A DNA stretch of 64,000 nucleotides from Aquisphaera giovannonii (GTDB taxonomy: Bacteria > Planctomycetota > Planctomycetia > Isosphaerales > Isosphaeraceae), in assembly GCF_008087625.1 (NCBI RefSeq), contig NZ_CP042997.1, forward strand, positions 2,542,001-2,606,000, in the 5' to 3' direction. Positions 38,129 to 46,689 of this stretch are shown in pieces (position 1 is the first letter of the stretch; each line of letters starts with the position of its first letter). Under the pieces are notes generated by a model. It was not told the DNA's origin. It saw only the letters and a list, made by a program, of their open reading frames with translations, and did not search any database. A program made the translations under genes and the position numbers.

Positions 38129-38680
38129 CGATGGCTCCGAGCGAGTGGTCGGGCGTTGCGCGTCCAGGGGGCACATCTTCGCGGGTCCCAGGGCGACTCG
38201 CAAGGCTCCGCCCTGCGCCTGGAGAGAGCGGATCTCGTCGTCTCGAGCGGCTCGCACTCTCGTCCCGTCCATCGACCGGCTCACGTGGGGCCATCAATTC
38301 CCGATTCGAGCCGGCCGGCGCCTCGAGGCCCTCGGGGCAAGCCAGCCCGAGGCGGTTCGTCGCGATTTCCGGAGTACCGCCCCACGAGTCGATCGCGGGC
38401 CGCCGGCCGGCCCGCCTGAGGGATTCAAAGCCGGCACCCATTCGGCTCCACGTCCTGCCTCGGATGGCCCTTCTGTTATGCCACGAAAAGCGGCATGAGT
38501 CGTGCGGCGTCGGTCCAAGATCCGAATGACGCCGCGACTCGGGACAGAAGGCCACGACTTGTCATCCGGGTTGCACCTTCGTAACGTCGAACCTTCCGCG
38601 GGCCGGCATCTGTACCGGTCCGGTCGCGTCTAGCCATCACCGCATCGACCGCTCGATGCCCCTCGCACTTAGGACATGCC
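38129..38680. other. 552-bp intergenic region with one candidate promoter
   Basis: Spacer between divergent genes. Short open frames here look like GC-driven noise: no ribosome-binding sites, and a composition of Arg, Pro and Ala. TTGTCA (38559-38564) and TAACGT (38582-38587), 17 bp apart, could be the promoter of the isochorismatase gene at 38681; the -10 is weak. No tRNA or repeat was seen. Confidence 0.35.
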
Positions 38681-39304
38681 ATGAGTGACGCCGTCCCCTA
38701 TCGCCGCCTGGAGAAGAACGACGCCGCGGTGCTGCTGGTGGACCATCAGACGGGCCTCTGCAACCTGGTGCGGGACTTCTCGGACGACGACTTCAAGAAC
38801 TGCGTGCTCGCCCTGGCCGACTCGGCGAAGTACTTCAAGCTGCCGACCATCCTCACGACCAGCTTCGAGAATGGCCCCAACGGCCCGCTCGTGCCGGAAA
38901 TCAAGGAACTGTTCCCCGACGCGCCCTACATCGCGCGCCCCGGGAACATCAACGCCTGGGATAACGAGGACTTCGTCAAGGCCGTGAAGGCGACCGGCAA
39001 GAAGCAGCTCATCATCGCGGGCGTCGTGACCGAGGTCTGCGTCGCCTTCCCTGCGCTCTCGGCCCGGGCCGAGGGCTACGAGGTCTTCGTCGTGACGGAC
39101 GCCTCGGGGACGTTCAACAAGACCACCCGGGACGCCGCCTGGCTCCGCATGCAGGCCGCGGGCGTCCAGCTCATGACCTGGTTCGGCATGGCCTGCGAGC
39201 TCCATCGCGACTGGCGGAATGACATCGAGGGACTCGGCCAGCTCTTCTCGAATCACCTGCCGGCATACCGGAATCTCATGAACAGCTACGGTGCCCGACG
39301 CTGA
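38681..39304 (+). CDS. Isochorismatase-family cysteine hydrolase (YcaC-like)
   Basis: 207 residues. The catalytic triad of the family is visible: D21 (L-L-V-D-H-Q-T-G), a Lys in the central region (K107/K108 zone before L-I-I-A-G) and nucleophile C120 in G-V-V-T-E-V-C-V. The length and the strings H-Q-T-G-L, T-S-F-E-N-G-P-N-G-P and T-W-F-G-M-A-C-E-L match E. coli YcaC-type hydrolases rather than true isochorismatases. Those are octameric enzymes of uncertain physiological substrate, probably acting on amides or related nitrogen compounds. Cytoplasmic; 194 bp upstream of the phosphatase gene. Confidence 0.92.
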   Translation: MSDAVPYRRLEKNDAAVLLVDHQTGLCNLVRDFSDDDFKNCVLALADSAKYFKLPTILTTSFENGPNGPLVPEIKELFPDAPYIARPGNINAWDNEDFVKAVKATGKKQLIIAGVVTEVCVAFPALSARAEGYEVFVVTDASGTFNKTTRDAAWLRMQAAGVQLMTWFGMACELHRDWRNDIEGLGQLFSNHLPAYRNLMNSYGARR

Positions 39305-39498
39305 GGGGCACTCGCGGGAGAGGTCCCGCTCGGCGACCGGAGGATCGCGGCCGGCAGGGCCTCGCGAGGTGGTCCGGCCGTGTCGGCTTCCGCGCGTGAG
39401 ATCGATCGCCGGGAGGGATGTCGCCCCGGGATGGCGTGGGTCTCGGATGGGTCCGGGGCGGGCGGTGGACAGGGATTGAGCGGAGACGAGTGACCAAG

Positions 39499-40092
39499 AT
39501 GTCGCGGATCTACCTGTTGCGTCACGGCGAGACGGAGTGGTCGGCTTCGGGGCGGCATACGAGCGACTCAGACATCCCGCTCACTCCCCGGGGGGAGGAC
39601 GAGGCCCGGGCCCTCGGGGCCCTGGCGCGGAACTGGCGGTGCGCCATCGTGCTGACGAGCCCGCTCCAGAGGGCCCGCCGCACCTGCGAGCTGGCCGGGT
39701 TCGGCGACCTGGCGGAGGTCGATCCCGACCTCGTCGAGTACCGCTACGGGGCGTACGAGGGGCGGACCACCGCCGAGATCCGCGAGCAGCATCCCGGCTG
39801 GAACGTCTTCCGGGACGGCTGCCCGGGAGGCGAGTCGGTCCGCGAGGTCACGGAGCGTGCCGATCGTGTCGTGGCCCGGCTCCGCGGGGCCACGTGCGAC
39901 GTCCTGATCTTCTCGCACGCCCACTTCCTCCGCTGCCTGGCCGTGCGGTGGCTGGGCCTGGATCTCTCGGCCGGGGCCATGCTGCTGCTTTCCACGGCTT
40001 CCGTCAGCATCCTGGGCTACGACCACGGGCCGGAGGAGCCCGCCATCCTGCGCTGGAATGATGTCTCGCTGCGGGACGCGGCGATGGGATGA
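39499..40092 (+). CDS. Histidine phosphatase family protein
   Basis: 197 residues from the ATG at 39499, where the family N-terminus M-S-R-I-Y-L-L-R-H-G-E-T-E-W begins; a GTG nine bases earlier is possible. R8-H9-G10 is the phosphohistidine motif of branch 1 of the superfamily. T-S-P-L-Q-R-A-R-R-T supplies the second Arg, Y-R-Y-G-A-Y-E-G-R-T the acid/base Glu, and F-S-H-A-H-F-L-R the second catalytic His. Substrates range from phosphoglycerate to small sugar phosphates, and the specificity cannot be read. Cytoplasmic. The gene ends before a strong hairpin at 40166-40214. Confidence 0.92.
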   Translation: MSRIYLLRHGETEWSASGRHTSDSDIPLTPRGEDEARALGALARNWRCAIVLTSPLQRARRTCELAGFGDLAEVDPDLVEYRYGAYEGRTTAEIREQHPGWNVFRDGCPGGESVREVTERADRVVARLRGATCDVLIFSHAHFLRCLAVRWLGLDLSAGAMLLLSTASVSILGYDHGPEEPAILRWNDVSLRDAAMG

Positions 40093-40165
40093 CGGGCCGG
40101 CCGTGCGGGCAATGACGTGTCGAGGGGCGTTGACGCGGGAGCTGGGTCGCCCATTCGAAAACAAG

Positions 40166-40214
40166 ACGAGAGGACTCCCGACCGCACCGGGGGGTCGGGA
40201 TGATCCTCTCTCGT
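40166..40214 (-). terminator. Rho-independent terminator of the fasciclin gene
   Basis: A long imperfect hairpin with outer arms ACGAGAGGA / TCCTCTCTCGT and an inner perfect stem TCCCGACC / GGTCGGGA. On the minus strand it is followed directly by CTTGTTTTC, a T-rich tail. It lies 35 bp past the stop of the fasciclin gene and may also stop plus-strand transcription from the phosphatase gene. Confidence 0.75.
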
Positions 40215-40248
40215 TGGCTTGCTTTCGCAGACCGGGGATTCTTCCGCG

Positions 40249-40734
40249 TCACTCGGCCGGGGGCAGGATGACGGTGTCGATCACGTGGATGACGCCGTTG
40301 CTCGCCTCGATGTCCGTCTTGACGACCTTGGCCCCGTTGATCATGACGCTGCCGTCCTTGACCGCGACCTTGACGCTCTTGCCCTCCGCGGTCTTCACCT
40401 TCTCGCCGTCCAGCTTCACGACGTCCGCCGCCATCGCCTTCCCGGGGATGACGTGATACTTCAGGATCGCGACCAGCTTCTCCTTATTCTCCGGCTTCAG
40501 CAGGCTCTCGACCGTGCCCTCGGGCAGCTTGGCGAAGGCCTCGTCGGTCGGGGCCAGCACGGTGAAGGGCCCCTCGCCCTTGAGGGTGTCAACCAGCCCC
40601 GCGGCCTTCACGGCGGCGACGAGCGTCTTGAACGAATCGGCCGCGACGGCCGTGTCCACGATGTCCTTCTTGTCGTCGGCGAAGGCGGGCGCGGCGAGGG
40701 CCATCGAGGCGGCAACGGCGAAAAGAATGCGCAT
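40249..40734 (-). CDS. Secreted fasciclin-domain protein
   Basis: 161 residues: a Sec signal peptide ([18 protein letters not shown]) and a single FAS1 domain. Both conserved FAS1 boxes are present: [10 protein letters not shown] at about residue 59, and the Y-H-V-I-P-G-K block followed by [13 protein letters not shown] near the end. Bacterial one-domain fasciclins are extracellular or periplasmic adhesion-like proteins of uncertain role. It is monocistronic with its own terminator. Confidence 0.95.
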   Translation of the reverse strand: MRILFAVAASMALAAPAFADDKKDIVDTAVAADSFKTLVAAVKAAGLVDTLKGEGPFTVLAPTDEAFAKLPEGTVESLLKPENKEKLVAILKYHVIPGKAMAADVVKLDGEKVKTAEGKSVKVAVKDGSVMINGAKVVKTDIEASNGVIHVIDTVILPPAE

Positions 40735-41456
40735 GACGTTTCCCCTGGGTTCGAATCATGTGATGGAACATCGATCGACGAGAAGTCCCGCGTCCCTGGG
40801 AGGCGTGCTGGCCATCTCCGGCCGCCGGTGTTTTAGACCGGGCCGAGGCAGTGTCCAGGGCGCCTCGAGAATTTCCGGCGACTTGCGACGGCCGGCGTCT
40901 CGACGCGACTCGCGAGCCGAGACGCGGCGAGCCGCCCGGGCCGCTGGGCGGCGAGTTCCACACGAGTCCGCGCCTTCGCCTCACGCCGCTGACCACGAAG
41001 GAACGACATCGCGCGGGGGCGTGCCGTTCGCGCCCGAGGCTCGCGGCGCCGCCGCTATTGGGGGTCTGCGGCGAGATCCCCGTATCGCAAGGCGAGGGGG
41101 CCTCGCGATCGACTGGCGCCGCCGGAGTCTACCGCGGATACCTGTGCACACCTGGGATTCGCTGGGCGCATGTCCCGTCGCCTATCGGACCGCAAGCAAC
41201 CGAGGCAGGGGCAGCACGGTTGAGGATGGCCGGCCCGTTTTGGCTCTCGGTGATCCCTGCTGTAGGATGGGTTGATGCGGACGGTCCCGCGAAAGGCCAG
41301 GCGACGGGAGGACCAGGAGCCGATCCCGGCGATCGGCTCCGGCAGTCACTCGCCCGATGGAGCCCTGCCCGGCGGGCCTGGGTATGGCGGGACCGGAGTG
41401 GACCAGCGGTCCCGGTGCCTGCGGGGCCGTCGCGGGAAGGGAAAGGCAGCGACTCA
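40735..41456. other. 722-bp upstream region of the double-propeller gene: promoter and hairpin
   Basis: The frame of the downstream gene stays open through much of this region, but the translation is Arg/Pro/Gly noise, so I treat it as non-coding. TTGGCT (41240-41245) and TAGGAT (41263-41268), 17 bp apart, form a plausible promoter. The resulting leader would contain a perfect 10-bp hairpin, GGAGCCGATC (41316-41325) / GATCGGCTCC (41331-41340), with a 5-base loop. Nothing else was recognised. Confidence 0.45.
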
Positions 41457-43472
41457 ATGCCCGAGATGAGCGGTCGGAGCTCGACGAAGCTGGAGCCGGA
41501 GCAGGCGTGGACGGTCCTCACGGAGTCGCCGCTGAAAGGGCTCGCGTTCGCCTACGAGGCCGGTCGCATCCTGGCCTGGGATGAGGGGAGCCAACTCTAC
41601 CTGCTGAACGCGCAGGGGGAGACGCTCTGCATGTCGCGCGCCCCGCAGCAAATCGTCGCCGGGGCGGTGAGCGCCGAGGGGTCGTTGATCGCCCTGGTCG
41701 GGGAAGGCGGGGACGGGAGCCTCGTGCTGCTGAACGCGGACTTCGAGATCGAGGTCGAGCGGCCCGCACCCTTCGAGGCGACGTTCCTCGCGATCGACCC
41801 GCACGGACGCTTCGTGGCGGTCGGCTCGCGGGGCGGGGCGGTGAGCTTCCTCAATCGGTATGGCGGCCCGGCGGGCAGGCTGGAGACGATCCAGCCGGTG
41901 GCCCACCTGGCCTTCGTCCCCGACCGGCCGTTCCTGGTCGGTGCGGCGGCCTTCGGCATGCTCGCGGGCGTGGAACTCAACGACGCCAGGGGGCCGGGCC
42001 GGCTGGATCCGGAGATCGCCTGGCAGGACCGCCTGCTCTCCAACGTCGGCCGGCTCGCCGTGAGCGGCGACGGCTCCATGGTCCTGGCCAGCTGCTTCAC
42101 GCACGGCATCCAGCGGTTCGACCTCAGGGGGCGGAACGAAGGTTCGTATCACCTCGGGGGCACGGTCTCCCACGCGGTGCCCGACTTCCCCGGCCGGACG
42201 ATCGCGGCGGCGACGCTCGAGGGCGAGATCGCCATCATGAACTCGGCGGGGAACGTCCGCTGGCGGGATCGCCTCGCCCGCCCGCCCATCGCGCTGGAGA
42301 TCGACCCGCTGGGGCGATACGTGATCTACGGCCATTCGACGGGCGAGATCGTCCGCCTGGACCTCTTCGGCGCAGGGCCGGGTTCGGGCAAGGGGCGAAC
42401 GGGGTCGGCCGCCGGGGATGGGGGACGTCGGGCCGGCGGGGGCACGACGGCCCCGAGGACCGCCACGGGCTCCGTCCGTCGCCCGGACTGGACGACGCGT
42501 GCGGTTTCCTCCGAGGAGCAGGCCGAGACGGCGGTCATGGCGATCACCGAGGACCCGCCGTGCGTGGCGATGTTCACGAGCCCCCACCGGCTCGAGCTCT
42601 TCAGCGCGACGGGCGAGAAGCTGGGCCGGGGCCCCGAAGTGACGGGGGTAGGGCGGATCCTGCGCACGGCGCCGGGATGGCTGGCGGCCGCCACGGATCG
42701 GTCCATCGCCTTGATGGACCTGAGGCGTAGCACGCAGCGGCGGGTGGATGTGAGCCTGGTTGAGCTCACGCATCTCGTGATCCGGCCCGACTCATTCGGC
42801 CTGGCGACCGTCCAGGAGAGGGATCGAGTCGGGCGGCTGACCCCATCCGGCCGATGGATCTGGAAGCAGGAGCTGAGGTCCCCGGTGGAAGATCTTGCGA
42901 TCGGCCCGGAGGGCTTCGCGGCACTGACCACGAATGAAGGCGAGCTGTTGATCTTCGACCCGGCCGGCGAATCCTCGGTGGGGGCGAGGTTCGACCCCGC
43001 GGATCCGCCCCTCCTGATCGAGGCTCCAGACGCATCCCAGTCCGGCGTGGTCTGGATCTCCCTCTGCCGACGCTCGCAGACGCTCAGCGGCCACGAGCTC
43101 CGGGGACGAGTCGTCTGGACACGCAATCTTGCATGGGAAGGTTGGTCCCTGTCCCGATCCGGCCCCTTCGCATTCGCCGCGGCGGCGGACGGGCGGGTCC
43201 AGGCGTTCGACCGTACCGGGACCGTCGCCGCGGAGGGGGCAGCGAGCGGGACCGCCAACGAGGCGTTCACGATCGACGAGCGCAACGTCCCGCTGCGGAT
43301 CATACGGAAGGGGGTCCATTTGATCTGCATGACCCTGGATGGCCGGGTCCGCTGGCGGGCCGTCGGCGAAGAAACCCTGGGCCCATTCACCGCCGGGACG
43401 GCGGGCGTGGCGGCCCTCTTCGGCCAGTCGCTCGCCTGGTTCGCGACCGGCAAGGAGCCCGCCCAGCGATGA
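41457..43472 (+). CDS. Double beta-propeller (WD40/PQQ-like) protein of unknown function
   Basis: 671 residues from the ATG at 41457. Residues 15-300 contain repeated strands of the type L-L-N-A-D-F-E-I, F-V-A-V-G-S-R-G-G-A-V-S-F-L and I-A-A-A-T-L-E-G-E-I-A-I-M-N, which make a WD40/PQQ-like propeller. A Gly/Ala/Thr-rich linker of about 35 residues follows (around 305-340). A second propeller then has V-A-M-F-T-S-P-H-R-L-E-L-F-S, L-L-I-F-D-P-A-G-E and C-M-T-L-D-G-R-V-R-W. No signal peptide or membrane helix, so probably a cytoplasmic interaction or sensor protein. Upstream in-frame sequence gives no propeller and is left out. No partner gene is adjacent. Confidence 0.8.
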   Translation: MPEMSGRSSTKLEPEQAWTVLTESPLKGLAFAYEAGRILAWDEGSQLYLLNAQGETLCMSRAPQQIVAGAVSAEGSLIALVGEGGDGSLVLLNADFEIEVERPAPFEATFLAIDPHGRFVAVGSRGGAVSFLNRYGGPAGRLETIQPVAHLAFVPDRPFLVGAAAFGMLAGVELNDARGPGRLDPEIAWQDRLLSNVGRLAVSGDGSMVLASCFTHGIQRFDLRGRNEGSYHLGGTVSHAVPDFPGRTIAAATLEGEIAIMNSAGNVRWRDRLARPPIALEIDPLGRYVIYGHSTGEIVRLDLFGAGPGSGKGRTGSAAGDGGRRAGGGTTAPRTATGSVRRPDWTTRAVSSEEQAETAVMAITEDPPCVAMFTSPHRLELFSATGEKLGRGPEVTGVGRILRTAPGWLAAATDRSIALMDLRRSTQRRVDVSLVELTHLVIRPDSFGLATVQERDRVGRLTPSGRWIWKQELRSPVEDLAIGPEGFAALTTNEGELLIFDPAGESSVGARFDPADPPLLIEAPDASQSGVVWISLCRRSQTLSGHELRGRVVWTRNLAWEGWSLSRSGPFAFAAAADGRVQAFDRTGTVAAEGAASGTANEAFTIDERNVPLRIIRKGVHLICMTLDGRVRWRAVGEETLGPFTAGTAGVAALFGQSLAWFATGKEPAQR

Positions 43473-43792
43473 AGTCTTGCAAGTACGAGCGGGATCTTGC
43501 TTCGCCGAAAGGCGTGAGGTTTCTTCACCCCGAGCGGGACAATGGCTCCGGAGTTGCTCGAGCAGGTGGAATCGGGGAAGTCGCTTGTGAAGAGAGCGTG
43601 TATGAACTATCCTCTACTGGTCGAGAATTTTCCGAGAAAACCTGAGGCGGCGTTCACGAGCGGCCGGCTTGGAAGCAGATCATGTATGCTCAGTGCAGCC
43701 TGGATGCTGACGAGTCCCAGGACGTCATGGATTGAAGCGGGGCGGCTCATCGCCCCGGCGATACGGTGCCGGTCTCTTCCCCGGAGGTATCG
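43473..43792. other. 320-bp lower-GC spacer
   Basis: Between two plus-strand genes. Less GC-rich than the rest of the window, with no credible gene. The last ten bases hold the ribosome-binding site GGAGG (43783-43787) of the next gene. I see no clear promoter or terminator. Confidence 0.3.
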
Positions 43793-44266
43793 ATGACCGC
43801 TGCGAGGTCCAAACCGACGTTTAGCATCTTCCCGGAATTGCAAAGGAGCCTGCAACTCTGCGGGAGGGAGGAGGCGAATCGGTTCAAGTGGATTCGAAGC
43901 GAGCAGGCGGGGTATGACCTGGGCGACCCGGCGATCCGCGAGTGGATCTATCTCCACTGGAATGGTTTCCTGCGGCACGCGTGGCTAGAGCATCTCCAGG
44001 GTAAGGTATATTGGCTCGAGCTCCAGGAGACGGACTTCGGGCTCTTGCAACGCGAATTCCAGAATTCGCCGCTGCTGAATCCCATCCTCGATCGATTGAT
44101 CGTCCTCAAGGAGAACCTGGACATCATCCTGTGGGCGCAGGAGGTCTTCACCAGGGACCAGATGGACGAGGTGATTGATATCCTCGAGGCGCTGAACGTG
44201 AACGCGTGTCGACTGAAGTGCGAATTCGAGCCCGATTTGCAGAGGGCGCTGTTCGCCGTCGCCTGA
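43793..44266 (+). CDS. Orphan small protein of unknown function
   Basis: 157 residues. A strong ribosome-binding site (GGAGG five bases before ATG) supports the start and that the gene is real. The sequence is helical and rich in aromatic and acidic residues, with W-I-Y-L-H-W-N-G-F-L-R-H-A-W-L-E-H-L in the middle and an amphipathic C-terminal half containing two cysteines (N-A-C-R-L-K-C). No signal, no membrane helix, no known motif; I do not recognise a family. The gene and its upstream region are less GC-rich than the neighbours, consistent with recent acquisition. It converges on the aminopeptidase gene, whose stop is only 4 bp away. Confidence 0.65.
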   Translation: MTAARSKPTFSIFPELQRSLQLCGREEANRFKWIRSEQAGYDLGDPAIREWIYLHWNGFLRHAWLEHLQGKVYWLELQETDFGLLQREFQNSPLLNPILDRLIVLKENLDIILWAQEVFTRDQMDEVIDILEALNVNACRLKCEFEPDLQRALFAVA

Positions 44267-44270
44267 GCCG

Positions 44271-45761
44271 TCAGCTCCCCGAGCCCTCCAGGAATTTCAC
44301 GAGCGTCTGCACGAAGCAGCCGGTGCCGCCTGCGTCCCTGGTCACGGAGTCCGAGTCGCTCCAGGCCGGCCCCGCGATGTCCAGGTGGGCCCAGGGGATA
44401 TCCCCGACGAATTGCTCGAGAAATTTCGCCGCGGTGATGGCGCCGCCCCACTTCCCGCCCACGTTCTTGAGGTCGGCGACGTTCGACTTGAGTGCCTCCC
44501 TGACGTCTTCGTCCAGCGGGAGTTGCCAGGCTCGCTCCCCGGTGGCGGAGCAGGCGGCGAGGATCTCGTCACGCAGGCGGTCATCATTGCCGAGCAGTCC
44601 GGCGACCTTGAGCCCGAGCGCGACCATGCAGGCCCCGGTTAGCGTCGCCAGGTCGATGATCCGCGAGGGCGACCGCTCGGACGCATAGCTGAGGACGTCG
44701 GCGAGGATGAGCCGGCCCTCGGCGTCGGTGTTGAGGACCTCCACGGTCTTGCCGTTACGCATGGTCAGGACGTCGCCGAGCTTCATCGCCTCCCCGCCCG
44801 TCATGTTCTCGCACAGGGCCATGTAGGCGGTGACGTTGACGGGCAGCTTGAGCAGCGCCGCGGCGCGGACGCTCGCCGCGACGACGGCGGCCCCCGTCAT
44901 GTCGCATTTCATGTCCTCCATCGAGGCGCTCGGCTTGAGGCTGAGGCCGCCGGAGTCGAACGTCACGCCCTTGCCGACCAGGGCGATGTGGGGGCCCTCT
45001 CCCGCGCCGCGGTATTCCAGGATGACGACCGCGGGGGCATGGCTCGACCCCGCGGCCACGCCGAGAAGCCCCCCGAATCGCTCGGACCGGATGCGGGCCA
45101 GATCCCAGACCTCGGCCGAGACCTCCGCCTCCTGGGCGACCTCGCGAATCCTCGCGGCGAGCGCCTCCGGGCGTTTGTCGGCCGGGGGGGTGTTGACCAG
45201 GTCGCGTGCGAGGTTCACGGCCTGGCCGACGATCTCTCCGCGGCGGATTTGCGACTCGAGGGCCTCGAGGCGGCCCGCGACCTCGCCCTCCTCGGGCACC
45301 ACGTTCAGCGTGCCGAACGCGTACCGGCCCGGCTCCGACTTCCTCAGCCCGGGCCCTCGGGTACCGGCCGTGATGCCTTCGATGAGGGCCGAGATCCTCT
45401 CGTCCGGGAAGTCGGTCGCGACGGCCGGCAGGATCAGGGCGACCTCGTCGCGCGGCTGGCCCGCCAGCCGCTTCGAAGCCGCGAAGCCGGCCGTGAACGC
45501 CGCCCCCGCGTCCCACTTCTCGAGGGGCCCGAGGCCGACCAGCAGGGCGGAGGCTGCGGCGAAGCCCGCCGGCTCGTGGATGGCCGTCAGCTCGCCGAGC
45601 GAGCCGGTGAGCTCCTTCCGGTCGCGGAGCCGGCCGACCAGCGTCGCCAGCCCGGTGTCACCGGCGCCCGCGGGGGGATTCGGCGAATTCTCGAAGACCG
45701 GCAGGATCACCCAGGGGCTGAGGATCTGCGTGGGACGATCGCGGAGGAGTCGGATCTTCAT
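44271..45761 (-). CDS. pepA: Leucyl aminopeptidase (M17 family)
   Basis: 496 residues from the ATG at 45761. An in-frame TTG seven codons upstream exists but has no ribosome-binding site. The N-terminal macro-like domain covers about residues 1-160. The catalytic domain has V-G-K-G-V-T-F-D-S-G-G-L-S-L-K (metal-binding Lys and Asp) and the family signature N344-T-D346-A-E348-G-R350-L, with the metal ligands Asp346 and Glu348 and the catalytic Arg350. It removes N-terminal amino acids from peptides in the cytoplasm as a hexamer with two metal ions per subunit. It appears monocistronic, divergent from the PEGA lipoprotein. Confidence 0.96.
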   Translation of the reverse strand: MKIRLLRDRPTQILSPWVILPVFENSPNPPAGAGDTGLATLVGRLRDRKELTGSLGELTAIHEPAGFAAASALLVGLGPLEKWDAGAAFTAGFAASKRLAGQPRDEVALILPAVATDFPDERISALIEGITAGTRGPGLRKSEPGRYAFGTLNVVPEEGEVAGRLEALESQIRRGEIVGQAVNLARDLVNTPPADKRPEALAARIREVAQEAEVSAEVWDLARIRSERFGGLLGVAAGSSHAPAVVILEYRGAGEGPHIALVGKGVTFDSGGLSLKPSASMEDMKCDMTGAAVVAASVRAAALLKLPVNVTAYMALCENMTGGEAMKLGDVLTMRNGKTVEVLNTDAEGRLILADVLSYASERSPSRIIDLATLTGACMVALGLKVAGLLGNDDRLRDEILAACSATGERAWQLPLDEDVREALKSNVADLKNVGGKWGGAITAAKFLEQFVGDIPWAHLDIAGPAWSDSDSVTRDAGGTGCFVQTLVKFLEGSGS

Positions 45762-45865
45762 GAGGTCGCTGCCGTCCAGCAAGAGCGTCGCGGTCCGTGA
45801 GTCGGGCCGTTGTCGGCCTCGGGAGTGTTGATGGTGACACCGTCCGGCCGACGCGCCAAGCCGTC

Positions 45866-45894
45866 TTGCCGAGTCGGGAGGTCGTCGCTACAAT
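45866..45894 (+). promoter_or_regulatory. Candidate sigma-70 promoter of the PEGA lipoprotein gene
   Basis: TTGCCG (45866-45871) and TACAAT (45889-45894, five of six) with a 17-bp spacer. The expected leader is about 155 nt to the ATG at 46056. It reads away from the aminopeptidase gene. Confidence 0.6.
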
Positions 45895-46055
45895 CCCCGC
45901 GCTCGCTGGACTTCGCGCACCTCCGAACCCTCCCCCTCGACGATCCGCCCCGGGACTCGAAGCGACGCCCACGCCGGCCGGTACGGCGCCGGGCCGTCGC
46001 GTCGCGTCCCGGCGTTGGTGCGAAGCGCACACCCCGCGGGCGGGGAGAGGCAGGG

Positions 46056-46520
46056 ATGGGGAACAAGCTCCGGACAGATCGCCGCCGTGCGGTCGCGACG
46101 ATCCTCCTCGGCCTGGCCGCGGCGTCGGGATGCGTGGAACGCCGGTACACGATCCGGACGGATCCCCCCGGCGCCACGGCGGTCGTGAACGGGCAGGAGG
46201 TCGGCCCGACGCCGGTCTCGCAGCCGTTCACCTACTACGGCGACCGCGAGATCACGCTCATCCAGGATGGCTACGAGACGCGGACGATCATCCAGCCGAT
46301 CAAGGCCCCCTGGTGGGACAACATGCTGACCGAGTTCTTCACGGAGAACCTCGTCCCGTTCCACCTACGCGACGAGCGTGAATACACCTATGCCATGGCC
46401 CCGGCGACGTCGCCCAATGCCGGCGACCTCCGCAACCGGGCCGAGCAGCTCCGCGGCGAGTCCCAGGCGGTGCCCGCCCCCAGGCGAGGGGGCATCCTGG
46501 GCTGGCTCGGGTTCCCCTGA
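46056..46520 (+). CDS. PEGA-domain lipoprotein
   Basis: 154 residues. GGGGAGAGG five bases before the ATG at 46056 fixes the start. The N-terminus is a lipoprotein-like signal (A-V-A-T-I-L-L-G-L-A-A-A-S-G-C26), with the lipidated cysteine at 26. It is followed directly by a PEGA-type repeat: T-D-P-P-G-A-T-A-V-V-N-G, then G-P-T-P-V, ending with the G-Y-E-T strand. PEGA domains are small surface modules thought to bind cell-envelope components. The last 40 residues are a flexible tail. Envelope-associated role inferred from the lipobox. Confidence 0.82.
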   Translation: MGNKLRTDRRRAVATILLGLAAASGCVERRYTIRTDPPGATAVVNGQEVGPTPVSQPFTYYGDREITLIQDGYETRTIIQPIKAPWWDNMLTEFFTENLVPFHLRDEREYTYAMAPATSPNAGDLRNRAEQLRGESQAVPAPRRGGILGWLGFP

Positions 46521-46689
46521 GGCAAGGAGCCGGCCCGATCGTGCCGACGAAGGTACGTGCCTCGCGAAATTCAAGAAGGTTCACGACGTCACAGCCGATG
46601 GATAGACGACAGCCCGACGGACGCACGCGACGTCGGGCCGGCCATCGACCGCGGCCTGCCGCCATCGACCCGTTGGGAGACGAACGCGA

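Noticed and set aside
40851-41456. Upstream extension of the double-propeller gene by 202 residues
   Set aside because: The translation is Arg/Pro/Gly noise, and a promoter at 41240-41268 lies inside it, so the ATG at 41457 is preferred.
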